Of a stretch of 64,000 nucleotides of DNA, positions 10,492 through 22,130 are shown in pieces. Each line of letters begins with the position of its first letter. Position 1 is the stretch's first letter. The position numbers and the translations under genes are program-made. Below the pieces are notes generated by a model. It did no database searches and had not been told where the DNA came from. It worked only from the letters and a program-made list of their open reading frames with translations. The DNA comes from Pohlia nutans (lineage: Eukaryota; Streptophyta; Bryopsida; Bryales; Mniaceae): assembly GCA_022496805.1 (NCBI GenBank), contig CM040096.1, forward strand, positions 13,641,501 to 13,705,500. The letters are read 5' to 3'.

Positions 10492-11560
10492 GTAGGATAA
10501 TTGACTATGATGATCAATTGTGATAATAGTAGATCGAAAGTGATATATTAAATTATGGCAAAGATTTTCTTCCAATTGATTCTCATGGTTTTTTTTCTTA
10601 TGAGTAATGAAATTTACATTTTTACTTTCACTTAGTTGAAACTTCTAGATTTATGCCTTCAACCCTTAAAGGTCCTTACTGTGGATGGAAGGGCAATCCA
10701 ATGAATAGTATAAATCTTTAAGTCTTGTGCACCCCTTCTCCTTGGAACAAATTTCACATGGGCTCTCTATCCTTTATCTCTTTCGCACAAACCAATCAAT
10801 CTCTCTCTTTCCAGTACAAGCAACACAATTCACATCGGAGTGAGACCTAAGGGAATCTATATTTGTCGTAGACTCCTCACTCTACCTACTCATTGTTTCG
10901 TGTTTCCCTCGCACAAACCAATCAATCTCTCTCCTTCTAGCACAAGCAACATAATTCACGTCAGAGTGAGACCTAAAGGAATCTATATTTGTCGTGGGCT
11001 CCTCCATGCGATAATTTTGTCCATTTTCAAAACAATTAACATGCATTGAATTTTTCTACTTTATTCCGTCAAAACCAATCTCATGGGACTTGGTTTGAAG
11101 TTTAAGGGTTAAGTATGTGATGACAAACTATGACAATGGACTATAATAATACACCTAAAGTGACGTACCAAGGGCAAAAATCCCTTTCAATTGTTTTTTC
11201 CCCTTCTTGTAAATCATAATTGTTTTATTATAATTTCACTTAGTTGAAACTTCTAGACTTTCACCTTTCATTTACTCTTTGAACAGTGCAAATCCCAACC
11301 TTGGCATAGATATCTCCAAAAATTAGTTATATATTTTTTTAAAGTTTAATTTTAAAAAAATTGGTCCAGACATTGAGGGATTTATGATTTAGGATATATG
11401 GACCAATTTTGAGTAGGAATAAGACTATATTTACTATGATACTAAATTCCGTAGTAGCAATATAGTGTAGGTAAGAAGTTTGGAGTGGCAGACGCATCAT
11501 GTGGGTGTGTCTTGATCTCCGCCTTTTGTGTTTTTGGATGTTTTCACGGTAGGGCGTCCA
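10485..11560 (+). repeat. Duplicate of the SPP upstream region (copy A)
   Basis: Several blocks match 13369-14790 in the same order: 'GTAGGATAATTGACTATGAT', 'GTGACGTACCAAGGGCAAAA', 'CCAACCTTGGCATA', and 11410-11560 ('GACTATATTTACT', 'GTAGTAGC', 'GATATAGTG'-like). The last block corresponds to the presumed 5' leader region of the SPP gene. Copy A has lost the SPP coding exons and gained the TTAA element at 10659-11112. Confidence 0.6.
10659..11112 (+). mobile_element. TTAA MITE with an internal 126-bp tandem repeat
   Basis: The left end TCAACCCTTAAAGG (10659 on) has one mismatch in the target site; the right end complements to TTAACCCTTAAAC (11112 back). The hairpin inside the right end has arms AAACCAA (11072-11078) and TTGGTTT (11090-11096). 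The interior contains two copies, 126 bp apart (10783 and 10909), of a segment beginning TCGCACAAACCAATCAATCT. Confidence 0.6.
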
Positions 11561-13325
11561 AAATGTGTAGTGTGACATCACATAAAAAGCAAAATGTAGT
11601 GGTAAACATTTTCTATTGATCATTGAAATTAGTTTTTTGGCAAAAAATTAACCACAATAAAAAGTTATCCTATGTATATTAATAATTAAAACAATAATAT
11701 AAAATAGTATTTGGACCATAACGTAATACATTGCATTTAGTGACGTTATAGAATAAATATATTATTGCCTTAATTGATACATTTCATTGAAGATATAGCA
11801 ATGGCAATAATTTTCCTCAATTCCAATAATTTAAAAGCATTGTATTCAAAAATATTCTATAAGTTTTTGTGAGCAAGGTGGATATTAGAGGTTTATGGCG
11901 GCAATTTCTGTTCCTTTACATTAAACACCCTTTAAAATGGCGAGTTTCTTGCGAGCTTGGTTGGTTAATTAAAACAGAGCCTATGGGGTGGTTGGTATTT
12001 GCATTCGACGTGGTTTACAAGCGGATTAAATGACATCAGTAAGAACATTTCCAAAAGATTATGAGAATATTCACAAAACAATATAATATATTTTGAAAAG
12101 ATTCCAAAAGATTCCAAAAAGATTTTGTTTTACTATATTAATATGTTTTTGGTATTTTCCCTATTTATTATTTTATGTCATTAATGCAACTACTTTACAA
12201 CATTATAAACTTTTTTTGTTGAGAACTATGACACTCTAATGCGAAAACACCCCCTTATGTGTGCCGGTTTTGTGGATAGAGATTGCAATCTCTTAAATAT
12301 AGAATAAAGATTGAAAGAGGTACGTTACAAGAAGGAAGTTTGAGCGAGATTGGAGGTTGAGTCAAAACCCTAATTCCCTTTGACGTACCCGCCCAAAGTC
12401 TTTGTCCGATATAAAAACGTGGGAAATAATTTGTAAAATTATTAGGTGGATGTATAAAGATCTTGATCGATGTAAGAGTACCGGTTCAACACAAGATAAT
12501 AGTTATGCTTGTTATGAGGTCCACATACTGGGCCACATACTCAATTGAACAAATTTACCAATCTTTATGTTTTGAAAAGTTTATAAATATTTTGTTGAAG
12601 AGTTATCATGGGGGTTGGTATTGGCAAATTGATGAGATTAATACAAGTTTTCAACTCATATGCAATAGGAAAATATGTGTAAGAGGCATATTCTTCTATA
12701 GTATACTATATTATAGTACCGCAACATAATGACAAGTAATGTGCTAATGAATATTTGGAAGAGCATATTCTCATTTTAAAACCTTTCACTTTAATTCCAG
12801 AAGTGACGTTCCGATTTCTTTTCAATTGATAAGTATTATTTTTTTTCCTTTATTGTGAGCAATAAAATTTTCATTCTTATTTTTACCTATATAAAACTTC
12901 TAGACTTTTACCGTTTGGTTTTTCATGACATACTAAAAGTGAAGTACGAAGAGCAAAGGTTCACTTTTAACTAAGGTACAACATCCTTTTCCTTTAAAAA
13001 AAAATAAAAAATAAAAAAATAAAAAAATAATTCACTTGTTGAAACTTCTAGATTTTCACTTTTGAGTTTGTAATGATACATTGAAGGTGATGTACCAAGG
13101 CCAAAGATTCCCTTTCAACTATTGTGCATTATATTTTTACTCCTTCATGTGAATGATGAAAGATTTATTCTTATTTCTTGTGTTAAAATTGAATTTCTAG
13201 GTCTAATTTTGAGAAGTTTATGTCATTCTAAACCAATCATAAAATGATATATGGCAAGATTTGACAGAAAAATTTGACATTATGAACAAACACTTTATTC
13301 ATGCCGGCCTTGAAAGATGGGAGTT
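11561..13325. other. Intergenic, no gene recognised
   Basis: AT-rich sequence. The part 12820-13270 consists of duplicated blocks shared with 5590-5700 and 6933-7250. I found no domain in the frame at 12463-12729 and no terminal inverted repeats for the remainder. Confidence 0.45.
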
Positions 13326-13356
<31 letters not shown>

Positions 13357-13357
13357 G
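13326..13357 (+). repeat. (TCTA)n microsatellite
   Basis: About eight perfect TCTA units lie directly before the start of duplicate copy B. Confidence 0.9.
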
Positions 13358-14353
13358 ATGTAGGATAATTGACTATGATGATTAATTGTGATAGTAGCAA
13401 ATTGAAGGTGATACATTAGTGACAAATTATTTCTTCCAACTGATTCTCATCATCTTCTTTTTTTCCCTTTCTTTTTTGCATATGAGTAATGAACTTTACA
13501 TTCTTACTTTCATTTGGTTGAAACATCTATATTTATGCTTTTACTAGATATCTCTAGTAGAACTTTGAATTGGCCTTGCCCTTGGAATAATGGATGTTCA
13601 AAAACAAACTCGAAATCACCCTAGGTTCTAAAAATCTATTAGATATTCAGAATCTTCAACTCAACACTGAAAGTTAAGTTAAGATGAATAATAATACGTA
13701 TTAATACATGTTGGCATATGTTGTGGCGCTTGATTGGATCATCTGATTAATATAAGGTGAAATAAATATTTGCTACAATGGAAGTAGTGTTGAAAACGAC
13801 TTTGTATTCTTCAGAGTCCGTATGTTTTGCAATGTTCTTTTAGAGATGCTTTTAGTGTGTGTTGACAATAGACTATAATGTGAAATAGATATTTGCTACA
13901 AAGGAAGTACGGTTGAAAATGACTCTCTGTTCTTCACAGTTCGTCCGTTTCGTAGAGTTCTATTAAAGATGCTCTAAATCTATTGTGACAAACTACAACA
14001 ATAGACCATGATGACACACTAAAAGTGACGTACCAAGGGCAAAAAGTTCCCTTTCAATTACTTTTTCTCTCGGAGAAGTCACTGTCAAAAATTTAGATAA
14101 CTATGAGTGAAAAAATATAGGATGTCCTTTATCCATTTGAGATAAAATTCATAAATTTTTAAGAGTAATATAGGGTGTTTTAAAACCAAAATCACCCTAA
14201 GTGACTTCCCCGAGCTTTTTCTCCTTTCTTGTAAATGATAATTTTTTAATTTTAACTTTCACCTAGCCGAGACTTCTAGACTTTTGCCTGTCATTTACTT
14301 TTTGAACAATGCGAATTCCAACCTTGGCATAAATGTCCAAAAAAAATAGTTAT

Positions 14354-14565
14354 ACTGTTACCCGGAAGGTAGGGTGGACAAAAAATAATTATAAAAGAGA
14401 GTTAAGGAATTATGTTTTCAAAAAAGTTCTATTTTCTAAGTTGAAGGAAGAGAATCTTAAAGAATATCTACAAAATCTTAAAGAATATTAGCATCATTTT
14501 GGATTTAAAAAAAAATAAAAAATTAGGCAAGAGCTGCTAACCTTACCTTCCGTACGGTATTGATG
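14354..14565 (+). mobile_element. MITE in the SPP promoter region
   Basis: The ends are CCGGAAGGTAGGGT and the complement of AACCTTACCTTCCGTACGG. The interior contains 'CAAAAAATAATTATAAAA' and 'ACAAAATCTTAAAGAAT'. It is absent from the parallel copy A, so it arrived after the duplication. A relative at 54285-55030 is split by a TTAA element at the same internal TTAA that is intact here (14478-14481). Confidence 0.6.
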
Positions 14566-14580
14566 TCTAAAATTCACTCT

Positions 14581-14588
14581 TATAAAAA
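14581..14588 (+). promoter_or_regulatory. Possible TATA box for SPP
   Basis: TATAAAAA lies about 380 bases before the SPP start codon, just outside the promoter MITE. The distance implies a long 5' leader. No other good TATA candidate lies nearer; this is inferred from sequence only. Confidence 0.35.
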
Positions 14589-14964
14589 GGATTGGTGCAG
14601 GCACGGAGGGGTTAATTTTTTAGGGCGTGTGGACTACCAGTTTCGGGTGGAAGGAAGACTATATTTACTGTGACACTAAATTCTGTAGTAGCGATATAGT
14701 GTGGGTAAGAAGAAGCGTAGAGTGGCAGACCTGGCATCGTGTGGGGTGTCGTCGGTCTTCGCCTTTCTGTGTCGTCCTTGCGCGTAGTGGGTTTTGTCGA
14801 CGGAGACTCGATTGCAATCTTTTCTTTTCCCTCATGCAGAAACCTCTTCATCTGCATCTCTTTGAAACCCTCACACTCCATTCTTCATTTTCATTCCACA
14901 CAGAAATATAGATTTTGACACACACACACAAACAGACACATAAGGTAGAGCGGTAGCCAGATCC

Positions 14965-17900
14965 ATGTCGTCGGAGGTCGAGGTCGACGAGCGGAGTCAC
15001 AAAACGGGCGCAGCCATGGCGGAGAAAGTTGCCAGTACCGCTCTCATAGGTAAGGTTCTCAACTCTTCATTTTGCCTTGCTTTTGTACAGGACCGCAATT
15101 CGAAAGAACCCTGGATTTTAGGGTTTGGGAGGCTGCATTCTGAATTGGTTTTGGGTTGGCAGGTTTGACGTTGTTGCCCTTAGTCGTCAAGGTGAATCCC
15201 AATTTCAATGTTGTTGCCACTGCTTGCTTGACGGTGTTCATAGGATGTCATCGCTCTGTCAAGCCTGCTCCTCCTTCCGTAAGTTTTCTCTTTCCTTTTT
15301 TTCCTTAAAGCTTCAGTGAGTAATCTTTGCTTGGACTAATTGGCAGAATGTCATGGAAAGAAAATAAAATGCATATTAGGCGAGTGGTTTTCCTATGTTT
15401 TGGATGCGAAAGGACCATCCCCTCTGGTACATTCTCTCCATAGAACAGAGTGACATTAGCTTGGACTTCGATACTAGTTCTGATGAACCGAAAGAATTTC
15501 ATATGAGCGAAATGTAAAATAAATGAAACAAATACTGTAGGTTCCTATTTCTTGTTATGGCTTGAGATATACTATCATTGAGAGGTGACAGAAGAAGCTA
15601 TTCCTTTGTTTGGAGGGGATTTAGTTGTGGAGGGATCATGGGACACCAATACCATTCTCTACACAGAACATACACCCATGTAGTAATATATACAAACATG
15701 ATAAACATGTCATATGTTATATGTAATACATTCATACAGTAATATGTACAAACATGTACACCGGCCTCCTCCTTATTTAGGACTCACATGGTATGTATGT
15801 ATGTATGGCTGGTGGTGCAGGAAACAATGTCGAAGGAACATGCCATGCGATTCCCTTTCATCGGCAGTGCAGTTCTGATGTCGCTCTTTCTTCTCTTCAA
15901 GTTCTTACCGAAGGACCTGATCAACACCGTTCTCACTCTCTACTTTTTTGTGCTCGGGGTTTTGGCGCTTTCGTACGTCACCTTCTGGCCTTTCAACCCT
16001 AAGCGTCCACTGTGTATTTTCTGTAGTGTAGGGAAATTAGACCCCCTGCTGCAAATCATCTGTTTGTGTGAAAATGACTTGAGTTTGACAGGATCGACAC
16101 TGTTGATCTTGTAGTATAGACCAAGAGCTTTAAAATGATGTATGGCAATCAGAAAACTGAGGTAAAATGAGAAAATGCCACCGTTGCAATGCAGATGGCC
16201 ATATTGGGCGGTTTAGACGCTTATGGGTTAAAATTCTTCTTCCGAACTCACTTTTTTTTACCTTTACAGTAACTTATCTGTTTCAATACCTTCTGAGATA
16301 GAAACGACTGTAGTAGAGTCAGAGACAGCTAAACGTTTGTTAACCTGTGAATCAAGAATATTTGTTTTGGATGTTATTGTCCCTCCCTCTTGCCTGTAGA
16401 TTGTCTACATGACGAGGCTCAGATTTGCTACTTTAAGTGAGTTCATTCAATTACCAAGAATGAGCTGGATCTAATAGTATTACTTGCTGCATAATATCCA
16501 TATACAGTTGGAACTTGAATTCCCTGCCACAATTAGTGCTAACTAATTCTTAGATTTCAAGATTAGTAGCGGTAAACGAGCATAATGTTAAAGTAACATC
16601 GTTACTTTTAGATGAAAATGAAGAATAATCTATTCCAAGTCTGAAGTGTATATCCTTCTTATTTTATTTTATTTTGACACAAAAGGAAACGGAATTTCAT
16701 TGCAAGAAGAAACATGATACAAACCACCTCAGCCACATGTGGCTTGAGGGGGGGTCAGAGAAAGTTACAAACCCTGCAAACAACTAAAATACAGCATCAA
16801 TCCCACCCAAAGCAATGAGAAGAACGCCCCAGCCACCCGGGGAGGACTGAAACCAATTCGAATCTGACTGTATAACTCACCATCGTACTGAGCCTATCTT
16901 TTCAATCTTTAAAACTACCCTTTAGCTTTCTGTGACTTTGTTGTTATGTCTATTCCCTCAAGAGTTCAGTTATATATAGTATCTTTACAGCCATTCGAAC
17001 TGCGTTAACCTCCATTCTATTTTGCCCTTCCCATTATCAAAATCTGGCAACTCTGTAAGATGTTCTTGTCGAGTTTGCTCAAAGGTTAATCTTTAGTGCT
17101 TGGGTGCAGAGCTACTATTCTCCCAGCATTGGAGCGTTTCCTTCCTTCCCAATGGAATGAACACGTGATCACGTGGAGACTACCATACTGGAAAAGTGAG
17201 CAAAATTTTGTATTCAAGCCCTTTCATAGGGTCTTAAATTATATATATATATATATTCTTGAAGTTAATTCTTTGATTCTGAGTAATGTTACACCTAATA
17301 GACGTGGATGAGTAGTGAAAATTGTTTGTAGTGCAGGTCCATGCTTGCAGATCTTCATGACTTGTTAGTTCAATATTTGGTATTTTTAAAACCGTGGACT
17401 GACTTGCGTTTTGATATTCAGATGTGGAGGTGGAGTTCACACAGTCACAACTGGTAGCAGCCATTCCAGGGACTGGGTTCTGTATATGGTATGTGATGAA
17501 GAAGCATTGGTTGGCCAACAATACACTCGGCTTGGCTTTCTCTATTCAGGTCTTACTCGTCTCCACGTCATGGAGTCATTTAAATACTATTGCTCATTGT
17601 TGGTCTTGACGCAAATATAGTATCAACTTTTCAACTTCGAAGCTCGTAACAGGGATTTAGCTCTTGATCTGCTTGCCCTGTATTATGCGTTTTGTCATGT
17701 ATTTGCCTTGATTCTGTCAAATGAATGTGTTGACACTGCTAAATAGCCATGTTTGAGCTTTGAATTTTTACAAGGTTACTTTTACTCATTCCATTCCAGT
17801 GGGCTGAATCGTTTTCTGAATTATGCGCTCACTGACTTACTGACCTACGTGCTTGGTACAGGGTATTGAAATGCTGTCTCTGGGCTCTTTCAAGATTGGA

Positions 17901-19991
17901 GCTATTCTTCTGGTGATCATACTATTTACCGTTCATATGTGATGCTCTCGTATGCTCATCACCAGATATCTCTTTGCAATCCCCTAAAAATCTACTCCAT
18001 GTTGAAAACCATTCTTGTGGCGTACTTGCAATATTTAGTGATGCTTGTAGGCTTTGAATATTACAGAGTTCTGATCAAATGAAGATGACTAATTTCGGAG
18101 GTTGGTGATCATCCACAGGCAGGGCTCTTCATATATGATATCTTCTGGGTTTTCTTTACTCCTGTCATGGTGAGCGTAGCCAAGTCATTCGATGCTCCCA
18201 TTAAGGTACTCCTCATTTTCTTGTGCTTTTTCCATTTCCGGAAGTTGCTGAATGTATAGGAGTCATTGTGAGAAGCCAAGTCTAATCCTCATCGATTTCA
18301 GGTGACTGTCATCTCTTTTTGCCTTGCTGCTGCACAGCGGGCTGTGTCATTAGACAGGTATCTATATGAGTCATGTTGTGAGTTTCTATGTAGTGTTGTA
18401 TTGATTCCTTGTATAGTAATCATATCCTGGAAAGGAGATTTGTTCTACGTTTAATGGATCTAACACATTCTTCTATTTAATTTTTTTTGCAGCTTATTTT
18501 CCCAACTGGTGATGTTGCTCGCCCTTTCTCAATGCTGGGCCTAGGTGACATCGTGATTCCAGGTCTTCCTCTAGCCTTTAACTGAACTTCGTAATTCAAC
18601 GTTAACCTGATCACTGTATGTATACTGGGGCCTTTAGGAGAAAAGATGAGACCTTTTCTCTAACTCTCTTAAGAGTTTGTACTGATCTTGTAAAACAAAG
18701 ATTTCAGAAAGGCAGCGCAACCTCATGTACTTTATTAGGTCTTTCTTTCGATTCGGTTGGACCATAAGCACTTGAGTACAGGAATGGTCCTAACCGTAAT
18801 GTATCAAACGTTGTTTTAGTCTGTACTTCGTTTGAGTTTGTTCCTTGTAGGAGCTGTCAAGGTGAAGTTCTACATTCTTTGCATCAATATAGACCATGTC
18901 TTCTCACCGAGAGAATGCTATTTGTTTTGAGACTGCAGGTATTTTTGTAGCTTTGGCGTTGCGTTTTGATATGTCACGAGGTCGGGATAAGACCTACTTC
19001 ACCAGTGCATTTGCTGGCTACTCTGCAGGCCTACTAGTCACCATTCTGGTCATGAACTGGTTCCAGGCTGCACAGGTATTTCCCTTTGAAAGATTCAAAA
19101 ATTCCTTGGAGCACTCACCTTGTTGGTATGAGGCTGATGCTCATGCAATGTTATTTTATTTTGTATAGACACAGCAGTAGACAAGTGAGCTATTAATCCC
19201 TAAAGGACAAATTGTTCATGGATTTAAATGACAAATTCAATCGATCATATTGTGAAAAATATAATTCAGATGGGACCAAGTTTTGTATCACTAGAATCAG
19301 TGAAGAACATTGCATGTGTTGGTTGAAAAAACAAACAAATTTGACAAAAAGTTCACACAGGATCTACTCTCAACTGCTGAAAAAAACATGAGGCCCAATT
19401 TGGGCTTCTTGGTCCTTTAGGGGTTAAGCTGCTATTGAGGTGTACCTTATTGACCTCTAGCCTGTAGAGAGTGCAATGCTGCAGCAAGTTTTTAAAGGTT
19501 GGTCTCTCTCTTTTTTTTTCTATTTTGCAGCCCGCACTTCTGTACATTGTACCTGGAGTTATTGGCTTTCTGGGATTGCACTGCGCCATCAGGGGTGAAA
19601 TCAAACCTGTAAGTGCCCTTCATTCCGCTTCTTGTGGGAATTTTTTGAATTGTAGTTGATATTTCTTAGATTCAATTGCTCCTATCAACTGTGTTACCAG
19701 ATCAGTGAATGTATTCGAATTCATTGTTTTTAAGAGCTACAGTAGTATCTTAGCATGGATTCTGGGTCAATATTTCAACGTACAGGTGATCATACTTTTT
19801 ACTGCATACTGAGAAACAGAACCTTCGGTATTATCTTCAGCTAATTCTTCTTTATTACTTTTGGTTTTGGTTTTGTGTAGCTTCTGGAGTTTGATGAATC
19901 TGTTGCTGCTGGAGAGGACACTGATGAAGCTCAGGAAGATGATGTGCCAAATGAGAGTGTTAAAGCAGGCACTGACAAAAAGTCAGATTAA
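14965..19991 (+). CDS. SPP: Signal peptide peptidase (SPP)
   Basis: An intramembrane aspartyl protease of the presenilin/SPP family, which in the ER membrane cleaves remnant signal peptides and tail anchors. Exons: 14965-15049, 15163-15278, 15821-15972, 17110-17195, 17422-17549, 17862-17912, 18119-18205, 18493-18562, 18939-19075, 19531-19608 and 19881-19991. They join in frame to 366 residues, close to the usual plant SPP length. Catalytic motifs are complete: YD at residues 212-213 in FIYDIFWVFFTP, GLGD at 251-254, and PAL at 305-307 in PALLYIVP. The signature ETMSKEHAMRFP begins exon 3. There are about nine hydrophobic segments, and an acidic Glu/Asp/Lys-rich cytosolic tail without a classical KKXX. 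The start at 14965 adds 17 residues before a second Met (AEKVAST), which is also a plausible start. Introns 3 and 9 hold TTAA MITEs and intron 3 a LINE tail. The gene looks intact. Confidence 0.93.
15993..16231 (+). mobile_element. TTAA MITE in SPP intron 3
   Basis: The left end TCAACCCTAAGCGTC (15993 on) and the complemented right end TTAACCCATAAGCGTC (16231 back) form imperfect terminal inverted repeats. An imperfect hairpin (GCCcAATAtGGC) sits about 20 nt inside the right end. It begins 20 bases after the exon 3 donor site, so splicing sequences are just spared. Confidence 0.6.
16663..16868 (-). mobile_element. 5'-truncated LINE-like 3' tail in SPP intron 3
   Basis: Read on the minus strand it ends in 'TTGCAATGAAATTCCG', 'TTTTGTGTC' and an AAAATAAAATAAAAT tail. 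The same 3' end type ('TTGCAGTGAATCAATAAA', 'TTGTGTC', A-rich tail) is present at 61347-61431. The flanks TCTGAAGTGTATA and TCTGACTGTATA look like a diverged target duplication. No coding part is retained. Confidence 0.55.
19193..19427 (+). mobile_element. Complete 235-bp TTAA MITE in SPP intron 9
   Basis: TTAATCCCTAAAGGAC at the left matches the complement of the right end, TTAACCCCTAAAGGACC. The hairpin inside the right end has arms GCCCAA (19393-19398) and TTGGGC (19400-19405). This is the best-preserved member of a family with many relics in the window: 2520-2640, 7494-7711, 24173-24400, 24484-24660, 25541-25700, 32740-32925 and 58440-58566. Confidence 0.8.
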
Positions 19992-20131
19992 ACTGTTATC
20001 TGTCATTCTCTTAAATGTGTTATAAAACATGTGTTGGAGGTTTACTTTTGTGATGGTTTACAAATGAATGTTGTAGATGGTGAGCTATAGATCTGGATTA
20101 TCAAATCTATTATTATCATCATGAATATCAC

Positions 20132-20137
20132 AATAAA
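20132..20137 (+). terminator. Possible SPP polyadenylation signal
   Basis: AATAAA lies about 140 bases after the SPP stop codon, a normal distance for a plant 3' UTR. Confidence 0.4.
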
Positions 20138-20502
20138 TTTACACAAGTTTTTTGAACGTTAAGACTTTTTGAATTTCCTGAATGTGCAAGATTTTCAACC
20201 CATTTTCAGTATACATTTTCTGATTGCAATGATCTTTTTTTTATTAGAGAAAGCTGGGAGTTTAAATTGGTGAGTCAGTTGTGATCAAGCCACTTTAACC
20301 CAATAAGCTCTACATTAGCACTCAATTTTGTACTACACCGAAATCACCATATACTGTGGCTCACGGTATTTACGAGAGGCTTTACTAATAATTATTTTTT
20401 CAAAATGCTGTGGTAAAATTCTTCCAATTTGGATGAAAATTTGTCTAAATGGATGAATGTACCTATGCCATTCACTCACCCCCAGTATATGTTGATTTTG
20501 GT

Positions 20503-20892
20503 CATAACATTCAGTAGCCTTCACTGGCTCTGCCTTTCGGCCACATCCACTATGAATGAAAAATTGGATTCGTCATGGAGCCAGTTGAAATAACTTATTC
20601 TCTTCATGCAAACTTTTCATGCAAATTGTTCATGGAGCCAATAACATTTAATTCAATTGCACACAAAGTGAGGCACCTTCTAGAACACGTGGGGGTTGAA
20701 ATATCTTTATCAATGCAAGAGATTGATCATGGATGAAAGATGCCTTGCTAACTTGCAATTGTCTGTTGCTTGTAACTTGTAGTTTCTTGTCATCATGACT
20801 AGCTACTAATTTTTTTGTCCATTTCATGCAGCATATGCTACAAATTCTCTTGGAGAGCAAGGCAGAGTCAGTGAAGGCTACTGAGTGTTATG
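20503..20892. mobile_element. MITE with CATAACATTCA termini (copy 2)
   Basis: The terminal inverted repeats are about 35 bases long: CATAACATTCAGTAGCCT at the left, and the right end complements to CATAACACTCAGTAGCCT, followed on both sides by TCACTG(A)CTCTGCCTT. This is the clearest copy of the family; no transposase is encoded. Confidence 0.75.
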
Positions 20893-21967
20893 GTAGTTAG
20901 ATAAAAATCCAACTTTATATTTTTACTAGATGAAGGTATGTGTGACATATGGCTTACTATGACATAAGGTTCTTCACACCATGAACTGCTCACTCCCAGA
21001 TTAGGCCATATTCTCTCAAGGAATAACATTCAATATTTGGGAATAAGAGATTCTGTCAGAGATCTTGACCTCAAGAGTGGGTGAGCAAGGTTTGGATGAG
21101 CATAGTAATTCCATTTTTACAATATTATAAGGTTGACCATGCACAGTACCACATGAGGGAAAGGGTGTGATCCACAAAGGGCTTAAGAACCTTATGGATG
21201 AAGTTATAATTTTTTATGAATTTGGTAAAATTTTGAAATTATTATGGTTTTTTGAACTAATAGTTAAGAAAATTAATATCTATTACAAAATGTACTTAAA
21301 AAAAAATCTATAGGAGGTGTAAATCATTTTAAAGAATATTAAAATGAATAAAAACTATGTGTCCTAAAATTAGAAAAGTTATTATTCCACTTGTATCCTC
21401 CCTAATGCTAGAAGAGAGTTCCCACAAGTTCCCCCAAGTCTAAGAAAGTTGACCAAGGAACTACTCATGAACAATGCTTGACAGAAATTGATTGTATTGG
21501 TATGCAAACACACCATAGAAGTTAGAACACTCCTCTTCAATTTTCGGATAACTCTAATGTATTAAAATTACACTTAAGTACTTCAGTGCATCTAACAACG
21601 CAAAAATTATGGATACTCTAAATAAATGATCCAAATGTAAACTTTGTAAGTGGTTGAAATACAATACAAGGATTGCAATACTGGCCAACAATTTGCAGCA
21701 TTGTATAGCATGGAGTGCATCACCCATCTGCAGCAATTAATGCTCATCAATGGGTTGCTCAATTCAAACTCATATTTTCAGCAAAGCCTAGTGATTCTAA
21801 AGAGCATTTAAATTGATACAAGTACCTAAATGCAACCCTAAAATCGTACACGGTGAGTACATACAGTACTGATTTTGAATGTGCACCACCTATCAATAAA
21901 ACTTCGAATCCTACACTCAATACACTCTTTGATGCATTCGAATCCTCTTTACTTTCTTAACCCTAAA
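20893..21967. other. Intergenic with a dispersed repeat
   Basis: The segment 20990-21200 recurs at 32530-32690 ('GGGAAAGGGTGTGATCC', 'TTAAGAACCTTATG', 'AATATTATAAG'). No genes are seen. The remainder up to the minisatellite should include the 3' UTR of the minus-strand MBOAT gene. Confidence 0.4.
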
Positions 21968-22105
21968 ATCCTCGTTGCTTTCCTCACCATAAATCCTAAA
22001 CCCTAAATCCTCTTCTCTTTCCTGACCGTATACCTGAATCCCTAAATCCTCTTTGCTTGCCCAACCATAAACCCTAAACCCTAAATCCTCATTGCTTGGC
22101 TGAAC
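21968..22105 (-). repeat. 39-bp minisatellite with telomere-like core, 3.5 copies
   Basis: Units start at 21968, 22007, 22046 and 22085 (partial). Each is ATCCTC(N)TTGCTT plus spacer and ends in CCTAAACCCTAA, which contains plant telomere-type CCCTAAA. It begins 26 bases beyond the MBOAT stop codon and so probably lies in its 3' UTR. Because 39 is a multiple of three it gives an apparent repeat protein (EDLGFRVYG) that I do not regard as a gene. Confidence 0.8.
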
Positions 22106-22130
22106 AGTCTGAAAAGTGTGGCTTGTTACC

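Larger units (their letters stand above)
13369..14790 (+). repeat. SPP upstream region (copy B of the duplication)
   Basis: Same block order as 10485-11560, but here the distal block runs on into the SPP gene. Copy B carries its own additions, including the MITE at about 14354-14560. This arrangement makes B the likely original and A a partial duplicate of the promoter and leader. Confidence 0.6.

Noticed and set aside
13326..13357. CRISPR-like or regulatory array
   Set aside because: It is a plain TCTA microsatellite without spacers.
18300..18358. An additional SPP exon between exons 7 and 8, bounded by AG and GT
   Set aside because: Including it breaks the conserved join from FDAPIK to LIFPTGD, and the frame total is exact without it.
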